From positions 1-27,933 of the forward strand of contig JAEEWS010000040.1 of assembly GCA_016287765.1 (NCBI GenBank): a DNA stretch of 27,933 nt. Direction: 5' to 3'. This DNA is from Lachnospiraceae bacterium (GTDB lineage Bacteria > Bacillota_A > Clostridia > Lachnospirales > Lachnospiraceae). Both the position numbers and the translations under genes were made by a program. Position 1 is the stretch's first letter. Each line of letters starts with the position of its first letter. A model generated the notes under the pieces. That model was not told the origin of the DNA. It ran no database searches and was given only the letters and a program-made list of their open reading frames with translations. Below are positions 6,777 through 15,943 of this stretch, piece after piece.

Positions 6777-7451
6777 ATGTTTACAAAACAAGACGGTTAC
6801 TTTGAAGTAACCACAGCAGGCTATATCGTATTTTCGATCATCGCTTTTATCGCCATTGTTGCGGTGGGAATGTTCATCCGCAGCAAGAAGGAAGGAAGCA
6901 AGAAGTTCAATGTTAAGGCTTTGGTCTTCTCTGCTATCTCCCTTGCCATCGCTTTTGTTCTTTCCTATGTTCAGCCCTACAAGCTCCCCTGGGGCGGATC
7001 GGTAACTCTTTTCAGCATGTTCTTCATCACACTGGTAGGCTACTGGTACGGTCTTAAAGCCGGCCTCACTGTTGCCTTTGCATACAGCATCCTGCAGTTC
7101 ATTCAGAGTGGCGGTTCCTACATCCTTACACCTTTCCAGGTTTGCTGCGACTACTTCTTCGCATTCACCGCTCTCGGTCTCTCAGGTCTCTTCAAGGATA
7201 AAAAGAACGGCCTTGTTATCGGTTATATAGTAGGCATAGCTGTTCGCGGCCTTTTCCATACCATCGGCGGTTATATCTACTGGATGGAATATATGCCCGA
7301 GGAATTCCCGAAGGCTCTTGCCTGGGCTTATCCCGTAATTTATAACTACTCTTATATCGTGATCGAAGGAATCGTTACCGTGATCATCATTTCACTTCCT
7401 ACGGTTAAGAAGGCTCTTGCTCAGGTTAAGAAAATGGCAACGGAAGCTTAA
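6777..7451 (+). CDS. thiT: Thiamine transporter ThiT (ECF S component)
   Basis: A 224-residue membrane protein of the ThiT/YuaJ family, the thiamine-binding S component of an energy-coupling factor transporter. Six or so helices are visible. Family marks are PWGGSVTLFSMF (about residues 73-84), GYWYGLKAGL, and the HTIGGYIYWMEYMPE segment near residues 161-175, which corresponds to the thiamine-binding region. An extra N-terminal helix (about 14-34) followed by a Lys-rich loop precedes the core, making it somewhat longer than typical ThiT of about 190 residues. The ribosome binding site AAGGAGG lies 8 nt before the ATG. The TPP riboswitch directly upstream supports thiamine as substrate and predicts repression by TPP. 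The ECF A/A'/T subunits are elsewhere. Confidence 0.92.
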   Translation: MFTKQDGYFEVTTAGYIVFSIIAFIAIVAVGMFIRSKKEGSKKFNVKALVFSAISLAIAFVLSYVQPYKLPWGGSVTLFSMFFITLVGYWYGLKAGLTVAFAYSILQFIQSGGSYILTPFQVCCDYFFAFTALGLSGLFKDKKNGLVIGYIVGIAVRGLFHTIGGYIYWMEYMPEEFPKALAWAYPVIYNYSYIVIEGIVTVIIISLPTVKKALAQVKKMATEA

Positions 7452-7460
7452 AAATTTTTC

Positions 7461-7489
7461 TTGACAAGTATATATATCTGTGGTAAAAA
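7461..7489 (+). promoter_or_regulatory. trp operon promoter
   Basis: -35 TTGACA (7461-7466), a 17-bp spacer and a weak -10 TAAAAA (7484-7489) lie just after thiT and immediately before the T-box leader. Confidence 0.6.
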
Positions 7490-7496
7490 TGTAGCA

Positions 7497-7788
7497 ATAT
7501 AACACTTTAAACCAATGAAGCGGAGATAACGGCAGTTACGACCTTACAGAGAGCCTGCGGTGCTGAGATGCAGGTGTGAAACGGATTGTCAAATGGACCG
7601 CGGAGGGCGCAGGGAAAAGAAGGCACTTGCATTCTTAGTATTCTGCGACGTGTAAGGCACACGTTATAAAGCCGGGGATATGATGGTATCCTGCTAAGAG
7701 CACGTATATCGTGAACACGAGGTGGCACCGCGGATAAAGAATTCATTCGTCCTCAACAGAAAGTCGATCTTTCTGTTGAGGATTTTTT
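7497..7788 (+). ncRNA. Tryptophan T-box leader
   Basis: A T-box riboswitch of about 290 nt controls the trp operon by sensing uncharged tRNA-Trp. Stem I carries the GAGAGCC...GGTGCTGAGATG apical region and a specifier loop with codon TGG at 7594-7596, followed by ACC. The T-box sequence GAGGTGGCACCGCGG spans 7719-7733; its TGGC (7723-7726) can pair with the GCCA 3' end expected of tRNA-Trp. The leader ends in a perfect 13-bp terminator stem (7751-7763 / 7769-7781) with a TTTTTT tract at 7783-7788. When tryptophan is scarce, uncharged tRNA should stabilise the antiterminator and switch on all seven genes. Confidence 0.95.
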
Positions 7789-7808
7789 ATTTACATACGG
7801 AGGTCACC

Positions 7809-9278
7809 ATGAACATCTTACCCAAATACGAAGAAGTACTTAAGATCGCCAAAACCGGCGAATACAAGGTCCTTCCCTTAAGCACCGAGATCCTTTCGGA
7901 CTTTACCACACCCATTGAAGTGATAAAGATCCTTAAAAATGTTTCCACCCACACTTACATGCTGGAATCTGCAGCTGCCAATGAAAAGTGGGGCAGATAC
8001 ACCTTCCTGGGTTTTGATCCCAAGCTCAACATCACCTGTGTGGACGGAGAGATCACCGTGGGAAATCTAAAATTTAAGACCGATAACCCTTCGGACTATT
8101 TAAGAAAAATCCTTGCGGACTACAAAAGTCCCCGCTTTGATCATCTCCCTTCCTTCAGCGGAGGACTGGTGGGTTATTTCTCCTACGACTTCCTTTCCTA
8201 CAGCGAGCCTTCCGTAAAGTGCCCGGTCAAGGACACGGAGAATTTTAAGGACATCGATCTGATGCTCTTTGATAAGGTCATAGCTTTCGATAACCTGAAG
8301 CAAAAGATCATCCTCATAGTAAACATGGAACTGGACGATTGCGAGACAGGCTACAACAAGGCTGTGATGGAACTGGAGCAGCTGGTTCACCTGTTAAAAA
8401 TCGGTAAAAAGAAGGAAGAGCCCGGCGGAAAGCTTCTGGGTAAAGTAACCGCTCTCTTTGAGAAAAACGAATTTTGCGATATGGTAGCCAAGGCAAAGCA
8501 TTACATTAAGGAAGGTGATATCTTCCAGATCGTACTCTCCAACCGCCTTGCCGCCCCCTTTGAAGGCAGCCTCCTTAACACCTATAGAGTGCTCCGTACC
8601 ATAAACCCCTCTCCTTACATGTTCTACTTCTCAGGTACAGACGTGGAAGTGGCAGGTGCTTCTCCCGAAACCCTGGTAAAACTGGAGGACGGAGTCCTTC
8701 ACACCTTCCCTTTGGCGGGCACCCGTCCCAGAGGAAAGACACCCGATGAAGACAAGGCTCTGGAAGAAGAGCTTTTACAGGACGAAAAGGAACTGGCCGA
8801 GCACAATATGCTGGTAGATCTGGGAAGAAACGATCTGGGAAAGGTCAGCCGCTTCGGAAGCGTTAAGGTGGAAAAACTTCATTCCATAGAGCGTTACTCC
8901 CATGTAATGCATATCGGGTCCACAGTTGCGGGCGTCATAAGAGATGATAAGGATGCACTGGATGCCATAGAAGCCGTGCTTCCCGCAGGTACTCTCTCGG
9001 GAGCTCCCAAGATCCGTGCCTGCCAGCTGATCGGAGAACTGGAACGGAACAAAAGAGGCATCTACGGAGGTGCCATCGGCTATATAGATTTCACCGGAAA
9101 CATGGATACCTGCATAGCTATCCGCATCGCCTATAAAAAGAATGGGCAGGTTTTTGTAAGAAGCGGGGCAGGCATCGTCTATGACTCCGTTCCGGAAAAA
9201 GAATACGAAGAATGCCTAAATAAAGCCAAAGCTTCTTTAAGAGCCCTGGAAATGGCCAATACGGAGGAATGCTTATGA
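7809..9278 (+). CDS. trpE: Anthranilate synthase component I
   Basis: A 489-residue chorismate-utilising enzyme. With TrpG it converts chorismate and glutamine to anthranilate, the first committed step of tryptophan synthesis. The feedback-inhibition motif appears as MLES at residues 51-54, so allosteric inhibition by tryptophan is expected. The C-terminal half holds the chorismate-binding core, including [32 protein letters not shown] and GTLSGAPK. The start at 7809 has GGAGG 5 nt upstream; earlier codons of the frame fall inside the T-box terminator and are not used. Its stop overlaps the trpG start as ATGA, giving stoichiometric coupling of the two subunits. Confidence 0.97.
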   Translation: MNILPKYEEVLKIAKTGEYKVLPLSTEILSDFTTPIEVIKILKNVSTHTYMLESAAANEKWGRYTFLGFDPKLNITCVDGEITVGNLKFKTDNPSDYLRKILADYKSPRFDHLPSFSGGLVGYFSYDFLSYSEPSVKCPVKDTENFKDIDLMLFDKVIAFDNLKQKIILIVNMELDDCETGYNKAVMELEQLVHLLKIGKKKEEPGGKLLGKVTALFEKNEFCDMVAKAKHYIKEGDIFQIVLSNRLAAPFEGSLLNTYRVLRTINPSPYMFYFSGTDVEVAGASPETLVKLEDGVLHTFPLAGTRPRGKTPDEDKALEEELLQDEKELAEHNMLVDLGRNDLGKVSRFGSVKVEKLHSIERYSHVMHIGSTVAGVIRDDKDALDAIEAVLPAGTLSGAPKIRACQLIGELERNKRGIYGGAIGYIDFTGNMDTCIAIRIAYKKNGQVFVRSGAGIVYDSVPEKEYEECLNKAKASLRALEMANTEECL

Positions 9279-9841
9279 TCCTTTTGATAGATAATTATGA
9301 CAGTTTTTCATATAACCTGTACCAGTTTGTGGGCGAGATAAACCCGGATATAAAAGTGATCAGAAACGATGAAATGACGGTTAAGGAGATCGAAGCCTTA
9401 AAGCCGGAAAAGATCATTGTTTCCCCCGGCCCCGGAAGACCTGAAGATGCCGGCATCATAGTGGATGCGATCAGGGAATTGGGACCAAAGATCCCCCTTT
9501 TGGGTGTCTGTCTCGGACATCAGGCCATCACTCTTGCCTTCGGTGGTGTGGTTACATATGCCTCCAGGCTCATGCACGGAAAACAGTCTGAAGTAAAACT
9601 TGATATCACCTCAAAGATATTTGAGGGTTGTTCGGAGGAGACCACCGTGGCCCGTTACCACTCTCTGGCCGCAGATCCGAAAAAAATACCGGAATGCCTT
9701 AAGATCACCGCTCTTACAAAGGATGGTGAGATCATGGCGGTACAACACAGGGAATACCCCGTTTACGGGTTGCAGTTTCATCCCGAGTCCATCATGACTC
9801 CGGAAGGAAAGAAAATGATAAAAAATTTTGTTGAAATGTAG
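9275..9841 (+). CDS. trpG: Anthranilate synthase component II (glutamine amidotransferase)
   Basis: A 188-residue class I glutamine amidotransferase supplying ammonia to TrpE. The triad is visible: nucleophile C79 in GVCLGHQ and H169/E171 in FHPES. The oxyanion-strand motif SPGPGRPEDAG (50-60) is also present. The start is the ATG at 9275, not the ATG at 9269: GGAGG at 9263-9267 is correctly spaced only for the later codon, which overlaps the trpE stop as ATGA. It is a stand-alone amidotransferase, not fused to TrpD. Such subunits can also serve PabB in folate synthesis, but its place in the operon points to tryptophan. Confidence 0.96.
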   Translation: MILLIDNYDSFSYNLYQFVGEINPDIKVIRNDEMTVKEIEALKPEKIIVSPGPGRPEDAGIIVDAIRELGPKIPLLGVCLGHQAITLAFGGVVTYASRLMHGKQSEVKLDITSKIFEGCSEETTVARYHSLAADPKKIPECLKITALTKDGEIMAVQHREYPVYGLQFHPESIMTPEGKKMIKNFVEM

Positions 9842-9856
9842 AAAAGGAGAACAACC

Positions 9857-10876
9857 ATGATCAAAGAAGCCATTATGAAGATCGTAAACAAAGAGGATTT
9901 AAGCTATGATGAAGCATATGCGGTAATGAACGAGATAATGAGCGGTGAAACCAGCGCCACCCAAAATGCGGCCTTTCTTGCCGCCCTTTCCACCAAGAGC
10001 GCAAAGGCAGAGACCACAGACGAGATCGCAGGCTGCGCCGCTGCCATGAGAGATCATGCCACCACCGTTGACACAGGAATGGAGGTATTTGAGATCGTAG
10101 GTACAGGCGGAGATCATGCCGGAAGCTTTAATATTTCCACCACCTCTGCCCTGGTAGCTGCAGCAGGCGGAGTCAAAGTGGCAAAACACGGTAACAGAGC
10201 CGCTTCCTCCAAGAGCGGTACAGCAGACTGTCTGGAAGCTCTGGGCGTAAACATCAACCAGAGTCCCGAGCTTTGCAAGAAGCTTCTTAAAGAGGCAGGC
10301 ATGTGCTTCTTCTTCGCCCAGAAGTATCACACCTCAATGAAGTATGTGGGTGCCATCCGTAAAGAACTGGGTGTACGTACCGTATTCAATATCCTTGGAC
10401 CTCTTACAAACCCCGGAAAACCCTCCATGCAGCTTCTGGGAGTTTATGATGAGTATCTGGTGGAGCCTCTTGCGAGAGTTCTTATAAATCTGGGAGTAAG
10501 AAGAGGTATGGTAGTTTACGGCAAAGATAAGCTGGATGAGATCTCCATGAGTGCTCCCACAGCCATCTGCGAGATCAAAGACGGCTGGTACAGATCCTTC
10601 ACCATTACCCCCGAAGAATTCGGTTTTGAAAGATGCACCAAAGATGATCTTAAGGGCGGAACCCCCGAGGAAAACGCAGAGATCACCAGAGGCATCTTAA
10701 AGGGTGAAAAAGGTCACAAGAGAAACGCCGTTCTTCTTAACGCAGGTGCTTCTCTCTATATCGCAGGTAAGGCTGACAGTTTTGAAGCAGGTGTAAAGCT
10801 TGCGGCCGAGCTCATCGATTCCGGAAAAGCCTATGAAACCCTGGAAAAAGTCATTAAAGTAAGTAATGAGGAATAA
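9857..10876 (+). CDS. trpD: Anthranilate phosphoribosyltransferase
   Basis: A 339-residue enzyme transferring phosphoribose from PRPP to anthranilate, the second pathway step. The PRPP-binding loop GTGGD lies at residues 82-86 and the second glycine/serine-rich block [21 protein letters not shown] at 110-130; both are diagnostic. Its length is the usual family length. It starts 15 nt after trpG with AAAGGAGA upstream and ends 2 nt before trpC. Confidence 0.97.
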   Translation: MIKEAIMKIVNKEDLSYDEAYAVMNEIMSGETSATQNAAFLAALSTKSAKAETTDEIAGCAAAMRDHATTVDTGMEVFEIVGTGGDHAGSFNISTTSALVAAAGGVKVAKHGNRAASSKSGTADCLEALGVNINQSPELCKKLLKEAGMCFFFAQKYHTSMKYVGAIRKELGVRTVFNILGPLTNPGKPSMQLLGVYDEYLVEPLARVLINLGVRRGMVVYGKDKLDEISMSAPTAICEIKDGWYRSFTITPEEFGFERCTKDDLKGGTPEENAEITRGILKGEKGHKRNAVLLNAGASLYIAGKADSFEAGVKLAAELIDSGKAYETLEKVIKVSNEE

Positions 10877-10878
10877 AC

Positions 10879-11682
10879 ATGAACATTCTTGAGGAACTTG
10901 CACAAAGCGCCCTTAAAAGAGTTGAAGCCGCCAAGGCAAAAATATCGGAGGAAGAGATCAAAAGAATAGCTTTTTCTCTTCCCAGGGGAGAGTTTTCCTT
11001 TGAAAAGGCTTTAAAAAAACCGGGTCTGTCCTTTATCTGCGAATGCAAAAAGGCCTCTCCTTCTAAGGGACTTATAGCTCCTGACTTTCCCTATCTTAAG
11101 ATAGCCCTGGAATACGAAGAAGCCGGCGCCGACTGCATTTCGGTACTTACCGAACCCACCCGCTTTTTGGGCTCCGATGAATATCTTAAAGCGATCGCAA
11201 GCGCTGTAAAGATCCCCTGCTTAAGGAAGGATTTTACCGTAGATCCTTACATGATATATGAAGCAAAGGTGCTGGGTGCCTCCGCTGTGCTTCTTATCTG
11301 CTCTATATTACCTCCCGAAAAGGTCAAGGAATATATAAAGATCTGTGACAGCCTCGGTCTTTCGGCTCTTGTTGAAGCCCATGACGAAAAGGAGATAAAG
11401 GATGCCATAAACGCCGGAGCAAGGATAATAGGCGTTAACAACCGAAATCTTAAGGATTTCTCGGTGAACACCAAAAACAGCGAGAATCTTAAGAAACATG
11501 TACCCGCCAACATCTCCTTCGTTTCCGAAAGCGGCATCAGATCCAGAGCGGATGTGATGAATGCTGAGCTCATGAAAGCAGATGCAGTGCTGGTGGGAGA
11601 AGCCCTCATGCGTTCTCCCGACAAAAAAGCCGCTTTGAAGCTGCTCCGCTCAGGCACTCCAAAGGGAGGCGAAAATGAATAA
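10879..11682 (+). CDS. trpC: Indole-3-glycerol phosphate synthase
   Basis: A 267-residue (beta/alpha)8 enzyme that closes the pyrrole ring to make indole-3-glycerol phosphate. Characteristic strands include FICECKKASPSKG (52-64), CLRKDFTVDPYMIYEAK and GVNNRNLKDF, with SESGIRSRADV forming the phosphate-binding end. It is monofunctional, with trpF encoded separately just downstream. The ribosome binding site GAGGAA lies inside the end of trpD, and the last 8 bp overlap the start of trpF. Confidence 0.97.
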   Translation: MNILEELAQSALKRVEAAKAKISEEEIKRIAFSLPRGEFSFEKALKKPGLSFICECKKASPSKGLIAPDFPYLKIALEYEEAGADCISVLTEPTRFLGSDEYLKAIASAVKIPCLRKDFTVDPYMIYEAKVLGASAVLLICSILPPEKVKEYIKICDSLGLSALVEAHDEKEIKDAINAGARIIGVNNRNLKDFSVNTKNSENLKKHVPANISFVSESGIRSRADVMNAELMKADAVLVGEALMRSPDKKAALKLLRSGTPKGGENE

Positions 11683-12280
11683 GATAAAAATGTGCGGTCT
11701 GTCCCGCATCGAAGACATAGAAGCGGCCAACACCTTAAAGCCGGATTACATAGGCTTTGTATTTGCAAAAAAAAGCCGTCGTTATGTTTCCTATGAGAAG
11801 GCCGCAGAACTAAAGAAGTTACTGGATCCCGGGATCAAAGCCGTGGGCGTGTTCACCGATACCACCATCTCCGATATGGAGGAACTTGTCCAAAAGCAGA
11901 TCGTAGACCTGATACAGCTCCACGGAACCGAAAGCGAATCCTTTACAAAGGCAGTTAAGACTATATGCAAATGCCCCGTCATAAAGGCCTATAAAGTCGC
12001 CTCCAAAGAAGATGTTACCGCCGCCGAAAACAGCTGTGCAGACTATATACTTCTGGATTCCGGCGCAGGTACGGGGAAGGTATTTGACTGGGAGCTCCTT
12101 AAGGACATACGCAGACCCTACTTTCTTGCGGGAGGTCTTAATCCCGAAAATGTAAGAACTGCGGTGGAAAAGCTGGATCCCTTCTGTCTGGATGTGAGTT
12201 CCGGTATAGAAACCAACGGTAAAAAAGATAAAAATAAAATGGAAGCTTTCTCAAAAGCTGTCGGAAAGGAAGAAAAATGA
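11675..12280 (+). CDS. trpF: Phosphoribosylanthranilate isomerase
   Basis: A 201-residue (beta/alpha)8 isomerase for the Amadori rearrangement that feeds TrpC. The catalytic pair is visible as C7 in KMCGL and D128 in LLDSGAG, and the phosphate loop as [10 protein letters not shown]. The start overlaps the trpC end by 8 bp, with GGAGG inside trpC as ribosome binding site. The stop overlaps the trpB start as ATGA. The C-terminus is Lys-rich and slightly extended. Confidence 0.96.
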   Translation: MNKIKMCGLSRIEDIEAANTLKPDYIGFVFAKKSRRYVSYEKAAELKKLLDPGIKAVGVFTDTTISDMEELVQKQIVDLIQLHGTESESFTKAVKTICKCPVIKAYKVASKEDVTAAENSCADYILLDSGAGTGKVFDWELLKDIRRPYFLAGGLNPENVRTAVEKLDPFCLDVSSGIETNGKKDKNKMEAFSKAVGKEEK

Positions 12281-13467
12281 CAAATCCAAACGGACGCTTC
12301 GGGATACACGGAGGACAATATATCCCCGAAACCCTTATGAATGCAGTGATCGAACTGGAAGAAGCATATAATAAATATAAAGTCGATCCCGAATTCAATA
12401 AGGAACTTAACGACCTCCTGAATGAATATGCAGGAAGGCCCTCCAGACTCTATTATGCAGCAAAGATGACAAAGGATCTGGGCGGGGCAAAGATCTACTT
12501 AAAAAGAGAAGATCTGAACCACACAGGAGCTCACAAGATCAATAACGTATTGGGTCAGGCCCTTCTCGCAAAGAAAATGGGAAAGACCAGACTCATCGCA
12601 GAAACAGGCGCAGGCCAGCACGGTGTGGCCACAGCCACAGCCGCAGCCCTTATGGGCATGGAATGCGTTGTCTTCATGGGTGAAGAGGACACTATCCGCC
12701 AGGCTTTAAATGTTTACAGAATGCGCCTTCTGGGTGCCGAAGTCATCCCTGTAAAGACAGGAACCGCCACTCTTAAGGATGCGGTTTCCGAAGCCATGAG
12801 AGAATGGACCTCCAGGATAGCAGATACCCACTATTGTCTCGGTTCCGTAATGGGCCCCCATCCTTTCCCCACCATAGTAAGAGATTTTCAGGCTGTTATA
12901 TCCAAAGAGATAAAGTCTCAGATACTTGAAAAGGAGGGTCGTCTTCCCGATGCCGTGATCGCCTGCGTGGGCGGCGGCTCCAATGCCATCGGAAGCTTCT
13001 ATGATTTCATAAATGACAAGGGTGTTCGTCTGATAGGATGTGAAGCTGCAGGAAGAGGCATAGACACCTTCGAGACCGCAGCCACCATTTCCACCGGAAG
13101 ACTCGGTATCTTCCACGGCATGAAATCCTATTTCTGCCAGGATAAATACGGTCAGATCGCTCCTGTTTATTCCATATCCGCAGGCCTTGACTATCCCGGC
13201 GTAGGCCCCGAGCATGCTCATCTCCATGATATCGGCCGTGCGGAGTATGTCCCGGTAACGGATGAAGAAGCAGTTTGTGCTTTTGAGTATCTTGCAAAAA
13301 CAGAAGGTATCATCCCTGCCATAGAATCAGCCCATGCGGTAGCCCATGCCCTAAAGCTGGCTCCCACCCTTTCTAAGGACAAGATCATAGTGATCACCAT
13401 TTCCGGCCGCGGAGACAAGGACTGTGCAGCAATTGCACGTTACAGAGGGGAGGATATCCATGAATAA
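12277..13467 (+). CDS. trpB: Tryptophan synthase beta subunit
   Basis: A 396-residue PLP enzyme of the TrpB1 type that condenses indole and serine. The PLP lysine is K87 in HTGAHKINN, the catalytic glutamate is E109 in AETGAGQHG, and GGGSNA (232-237) binds the cofactor phosphate. The ATG overlaps the trpF stop; the ribosome binding site is GGAAAG in the trpF 3' end. The last 8 bp overlap trpA, keeping the two subunits translationally coupled so they can form the alpha2-beta2 channelled complex. Confidence 0.98.
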   Translation: MTNPNGRFGIHGGQYIPETLMNAVIELEEAYNKYKVDPEFNKELNDLLNEYAGRPSRLYYAAKMTKDLGGAKIYLKREDLNHTGAHKINNVLGQALLAKKMGKTRLIAETGAGQHGVATATAAALMGMECVVFMGEEDTIRQALNVYRMRLLGAEVIPVKTGTATLKDAVSEAMREWTSRIADTHYCLGSVMGPHPFPTIVRDFQAVISKEIKSQILEKEGRLPDAVIACVGGGSNAIGSFYDFINDKGVRLIGCEAAGRGIDTFETAATISTGRLGIFHGMKSYFCQDKYGQIAPVYSISAGLDYPGVGPEHAHLHDIGRAEYVPVTDEEAVCAFEYLAKTEGIIPAIESAHAVAHALKLAPTLSKDKIIVITISGRGDKDCAAIARYRGEDIHE

Positions 13468-14230
13468 GATAAGTAAGGCATTTGAAAAAGGAAAGGCATT
13501 TATTCCCTTTATAACCTGCGGAGATCCCGACCTTGAGACTACGGCCCGGGTTGTACGCGAAATGGCCGCCAACGGTGCGGATCTTATAGAACTGGGCATA
13601 CCTTTTTCCGACCCTACAGCCGAAGGCCCCGTTATCCAGAATGCAAACCTCAGAGCCCTTTCCGGAGGCGTAACCACGGATAAGATCTTTGATCTCGTTA
13701 GAGATCTGAGAAAGGATGTAACCATCCCCATGGTCTTCATGACATATGCCAATGTTGTATTCTCCTACGGTGCGGAAAAATTCATCTCCACTCTTAATGA
13801 GATAGGCATAGACGGTCTCATCCTGCCGGATCTTCCTTTTGAAGAAAAGGATGAATTTCAGCCCCTTTGCAAAAAATACGATGTAAAGCTTATTTCCCTC
13901 ATCGCTCCAACATCAGAAAATCGTATCGCCATGATCGCAAAGGAAGCTGAAGGTTTTATCTACATCGTTTCCAGTCTGGGTGTAACGGGTACCAGAAGCG
14001 AGATCAAGACGGATCTTGCTTCCATAGTGAATATCGTAAGAGAAAGCACCAATGTCCCCTGCGCCATCGGTTTCGGTATCTCAAATCCCGAACAGGCAAA
14101 AAAAATGGCAGGTCTTTCAGACGGCGCCATTGTGGGTTCTGCCATAGTGAAGATCCTTGAAAAAGAAGGACGAAATGCCGCCGTTCCCGTTGGCAGCTTT
14201 GTTAAAGAAATGAAAGACGCTTTAAAATAA
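13460..14230 (+). CDS. trpA: Tryptophan synthase alpha subunit
   Basis: A 256-residue (beta/alpha)8 enzyme cleaving indole-3-glycerol phosphate to indole. The start at 13460 has GGGGAGG 7 nt upstream; the in-frame ATG at 13424 lies inside trpB and has no such site. The catalytic glutamate is E44 in [10 protein letters not shown]. At the position of the second catalytic acid (Asp60 in the E. coli enzyme, motif LADGP) this protein has TAEGP, that is Glu55, a conservative change that I recall from other clostridial TrpA proteins. GFGISNPEQ and GAIVGSAIV form the phosphate-binding end. It is the last gene before the operon terminator. Confidence 0.96.
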   Translation: MNKISKAFEKGKAFIPFITCGDPDLETTARVVREMAANGADLIELGIPFSDPTAEGPVIQNANLRALSGGVTTDKIFDLVRDLRKDVTIPMVFMTYANVVFSYGAEKFISTLNEIGIDGLILPDLPFEEKDEFQPLCKKYDVKLISLIAPTSENRIAMIAKEAEGFIYIVSSLGVTGTRSEIKTDLASIVNIVRESTNVPCAIGFGISNPEQAKKMAGLSDGAIVGSAIVKILEKEGRNAAVPVGSFVKEMKDALK

Positions 14231-14249
14231 ATCGAGCAGATCTTAAAAA

Positions 14250-14295
14250 AACCCCTTCGGTGGTATCAGAACATCACCACTGAAGGGGTTTTTTT
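14250..14295. terminator. trp operon terminator, bidirectional
   Basis: A 15-bp stem (14250-14264 / 14276-14290), with one G-T wobble, encloses an 11-nt loop and runs into a T tract to 14295. The preceding A run (14245-14251) provides a U-tract for the opposite strand, so the hairpin also ends the convergent LRR-protein gene. Confidence 0.93.
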
Positions 14296-14300
14296 AGTTA

Positions 14301-15734
14301 CTAGTTATATTCTTCAAATTCTATATTATTTCTTAAAAATACCTGGTAAGGTTCACTTCCGACCTGAACATGAGCGTGAAGACGTTTGCAGTTCAAAAAT
14401 GCCGAATCATCCATTACCCAGATGGCGTCACTGAGCCAGACAGTCAGATCGTAACAGCCTTCAAAGGCATGCTCGGATACAACAGTGATATCATTAAGGT
14501 AGTTGTGTTCCTCAGCTGTAAAATATGCTCCCGCAAACAGATAAGGAGGAATGAAATTTACATCATCAGCCACTTCGATCTTCTTGATATTTGCTCCGTA
14601 GAAAGGTCCTGTCTCGGCAGAGACAACGGTATCACCCGTTTCAGCGTTACCCACCAGCCTCAGGGTGTCTATCTTAACATCAGCAAAAGCATGAGCACCG
14701 ATAGTAAAGTTTCCGATCTCCAGTACATCGAAATGCAGATTGGTACATCCGACAAATGCATCTTCCTCGATCTCCTGAAGGTTTTCAGGGAATGTAACCT
14801 TGGTGATTCCGGTAAGGCCCTGGAAGGAATAGGGCTTAATGACCTTAACACCCTTTTCAAAACTGATCTCTCTCAACTTATAAGCATAATCTCCCGCTTG
14901 ATGTTTTGCCGTTCCGTAGAAGGCTTCCATTCCATAAGGGCAAACCAGCTTTAAATAAGCGGATCCGCTGGTCAGGAAATCCTTAAGAGTGAAACTGGTT
15001 TCATCATTGTAGGTTATGGTGCTGTTCATGTAAATATCTACAGGTGCTCCCACCATATCCTCATTTTCTATATAATCGGGCAATGTTACTTCAACATAGT
15101 CATCATCACCGTAAACAGAAAACTTCATGATACCGCTTTCAGAGAATCCCACTACAGCCCACTTATCATTTACACGTCTGTAAACAAAGTCACTGCTGTC
15201 AGTTTCAAGTTTAATACTGGGTTTCTCCAGTAATGCACCCTTATCTGTCGGCGCAGGTGTTGCTGTAGGTGCAGGTGTCGCCGTGGGAATGGGTGTCGCC
15301 GTGTATTTGGGCTTTGGTGTATTGGTAGGTGTAGGTGTATTTGTAGGTGTAGGTGTGTTGGTAGGTGTAGGTGTATTCGTAGGTGTAGGTGTGTTAGTCG
15401 GTGTAGGTGTGTCGGTCGGCGCAGGTGTAGGTGTTGAAGTATTGGTAGGCGCCGGCGTGTTGGTCGGTGTAGGTGTGTCAGTGGGCACAGGTGTATCCGT
15501 AGGTACCGGAGTGGGTGTGTCAGTAGGCACGGGTGTATTCGTCGCCTTAGGTGTTGCGGTTGCATTACCTACCTGTCCCGTTACATTTGCCTTACTATCG
15601 GAAGGTGAATCCGATCCGGCATTTTTAACAATAAGAACAATAGCCAAAACTATCACTACAACAACTGCTGCGGCGATTATCACGGTTTTAGGCTTTTTGA
15701 AGCTTTCTTTAAGCTTTGCCAAAAGATCTTTCAT
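14301..15734 (-). CDS. Membrane-anchored BspA-type leucine-rich repeat protein with PT linker
   Basis: A 477-residue surface protein of unknown function. A short basic cytoplasmic N-terminus (1-17) is followed by one membrane helix (about 18-36), a long Pro/Thr-rich linker (about 59-163), a beta-type region (about 170-260), and LRR_5 (BspA-like) repeats in the C-terminal part: [65 protein letters not shown]. The topology predicts a C-terminal domain held outside the membrane on a stiff spacer. BspA-type repeats often mediate protein or host-surface binding; no enzyme motif was found. The start has AAAGG about 10 nt upstream. It is a single-gene unit sharing the trp terminator. Confidence 0.82.
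   Translation of the reverse strand: MKDLLAKLKESFKKPKTVIIAAAVVVVIVLAIVLIVKNAGSDSPSDSKANVTGQVGNATATPKATNTPVPTDTPTPVPTDTPVPTDTPTPTNTPAPTNTSTPTPAPTDTPTPTNTPTPTNTPTPTNTPTPTNTPTPTNTPKPKYTATPIPTATPAPTATPAPTDKGALLEKPSIKLETDSSDFVYRRVNDKWAVVGFSESGIMKFSVYGDDDYVEVTLPDYIENEDMVGAPVDIYMNSTITYNDETSFTLKDFLTSGSAYLKLVCPYGMEAFYGTAKHQAGDYAYKLREISFEKGVKVIKPYSFQGLTGITKVTFPENLQEIEEDAFVGCTNLHFDVLEIGNFTIGAHAFADVKIDTLRLVGNAETGDTVVSAETGPFYGANIKKIEVADDVNFIPPYLFAGAYFTAEEHNYLNDITVVSEHAFEGCYDLTVWLSDAIWVMDDSAFLNCKRLHAHVQVGSEPYQVFLRNNIEFEEYN
15321..15410 (-). repeat. 18-bp tandem repeat encoding TPTPTN x5
   Basis: Five consecutive 18-bp units within the LRR-protein linker encode (TPTPTN)5, residues 109-138. The units share GTAGGTGTAGGTGT (plus strand) and differ mainly in their first four bases. 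A looser PT-coding region extends to 15246-15560. Such arrays can change copy number by slippage and so alter linker length. Confidence 0.9.
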
Positions 15735-15858
15735 AAAAAAACTTACCTTTCTGTTAGAACCAATTCATGACCCTATAAAAATTCCTGCTTATATTAAAGT
15801 AAAGATGTGACATAAGTGTGTCCACTTTTTAATTTTGCAAATTTTTTTATAAAAATAC

Positions 15859-15901
15859 AAAAAAATATCGGTGATCAATGGAATATCCATCGATCGCCGA
15901 T
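15859..15901 (-). terminator. Terminator of the natAB-like operon
   Basis: A 16-bp stem (15867-15882 / 15886-15901) with one mismatch, one wobble and a 3-nt loop is followed on the minus strand by a seven-U tract (A run at 15859-15865). It lies just downstream of the ABC permease gene. Confidence 0.85.
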
Positions 15902-15943
15902 ATGTATCCGGCTTTTTACAGCCAAAAACTAATTTCAGTGATC

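Noticed and set aside
7722..7808. 29-codon N-terminal extension of trpE
   Set aside because: It runs through the T-box antiterminator and terminator stem; the ATG at 7809 has a proper GGAGG site.
15283..15810. Plus-strand open frame coding a Gly/Val repeat protein
   Set aside because: It is the antisense shadow of the PT linker of the LRR protein and has no ribosome binding site.
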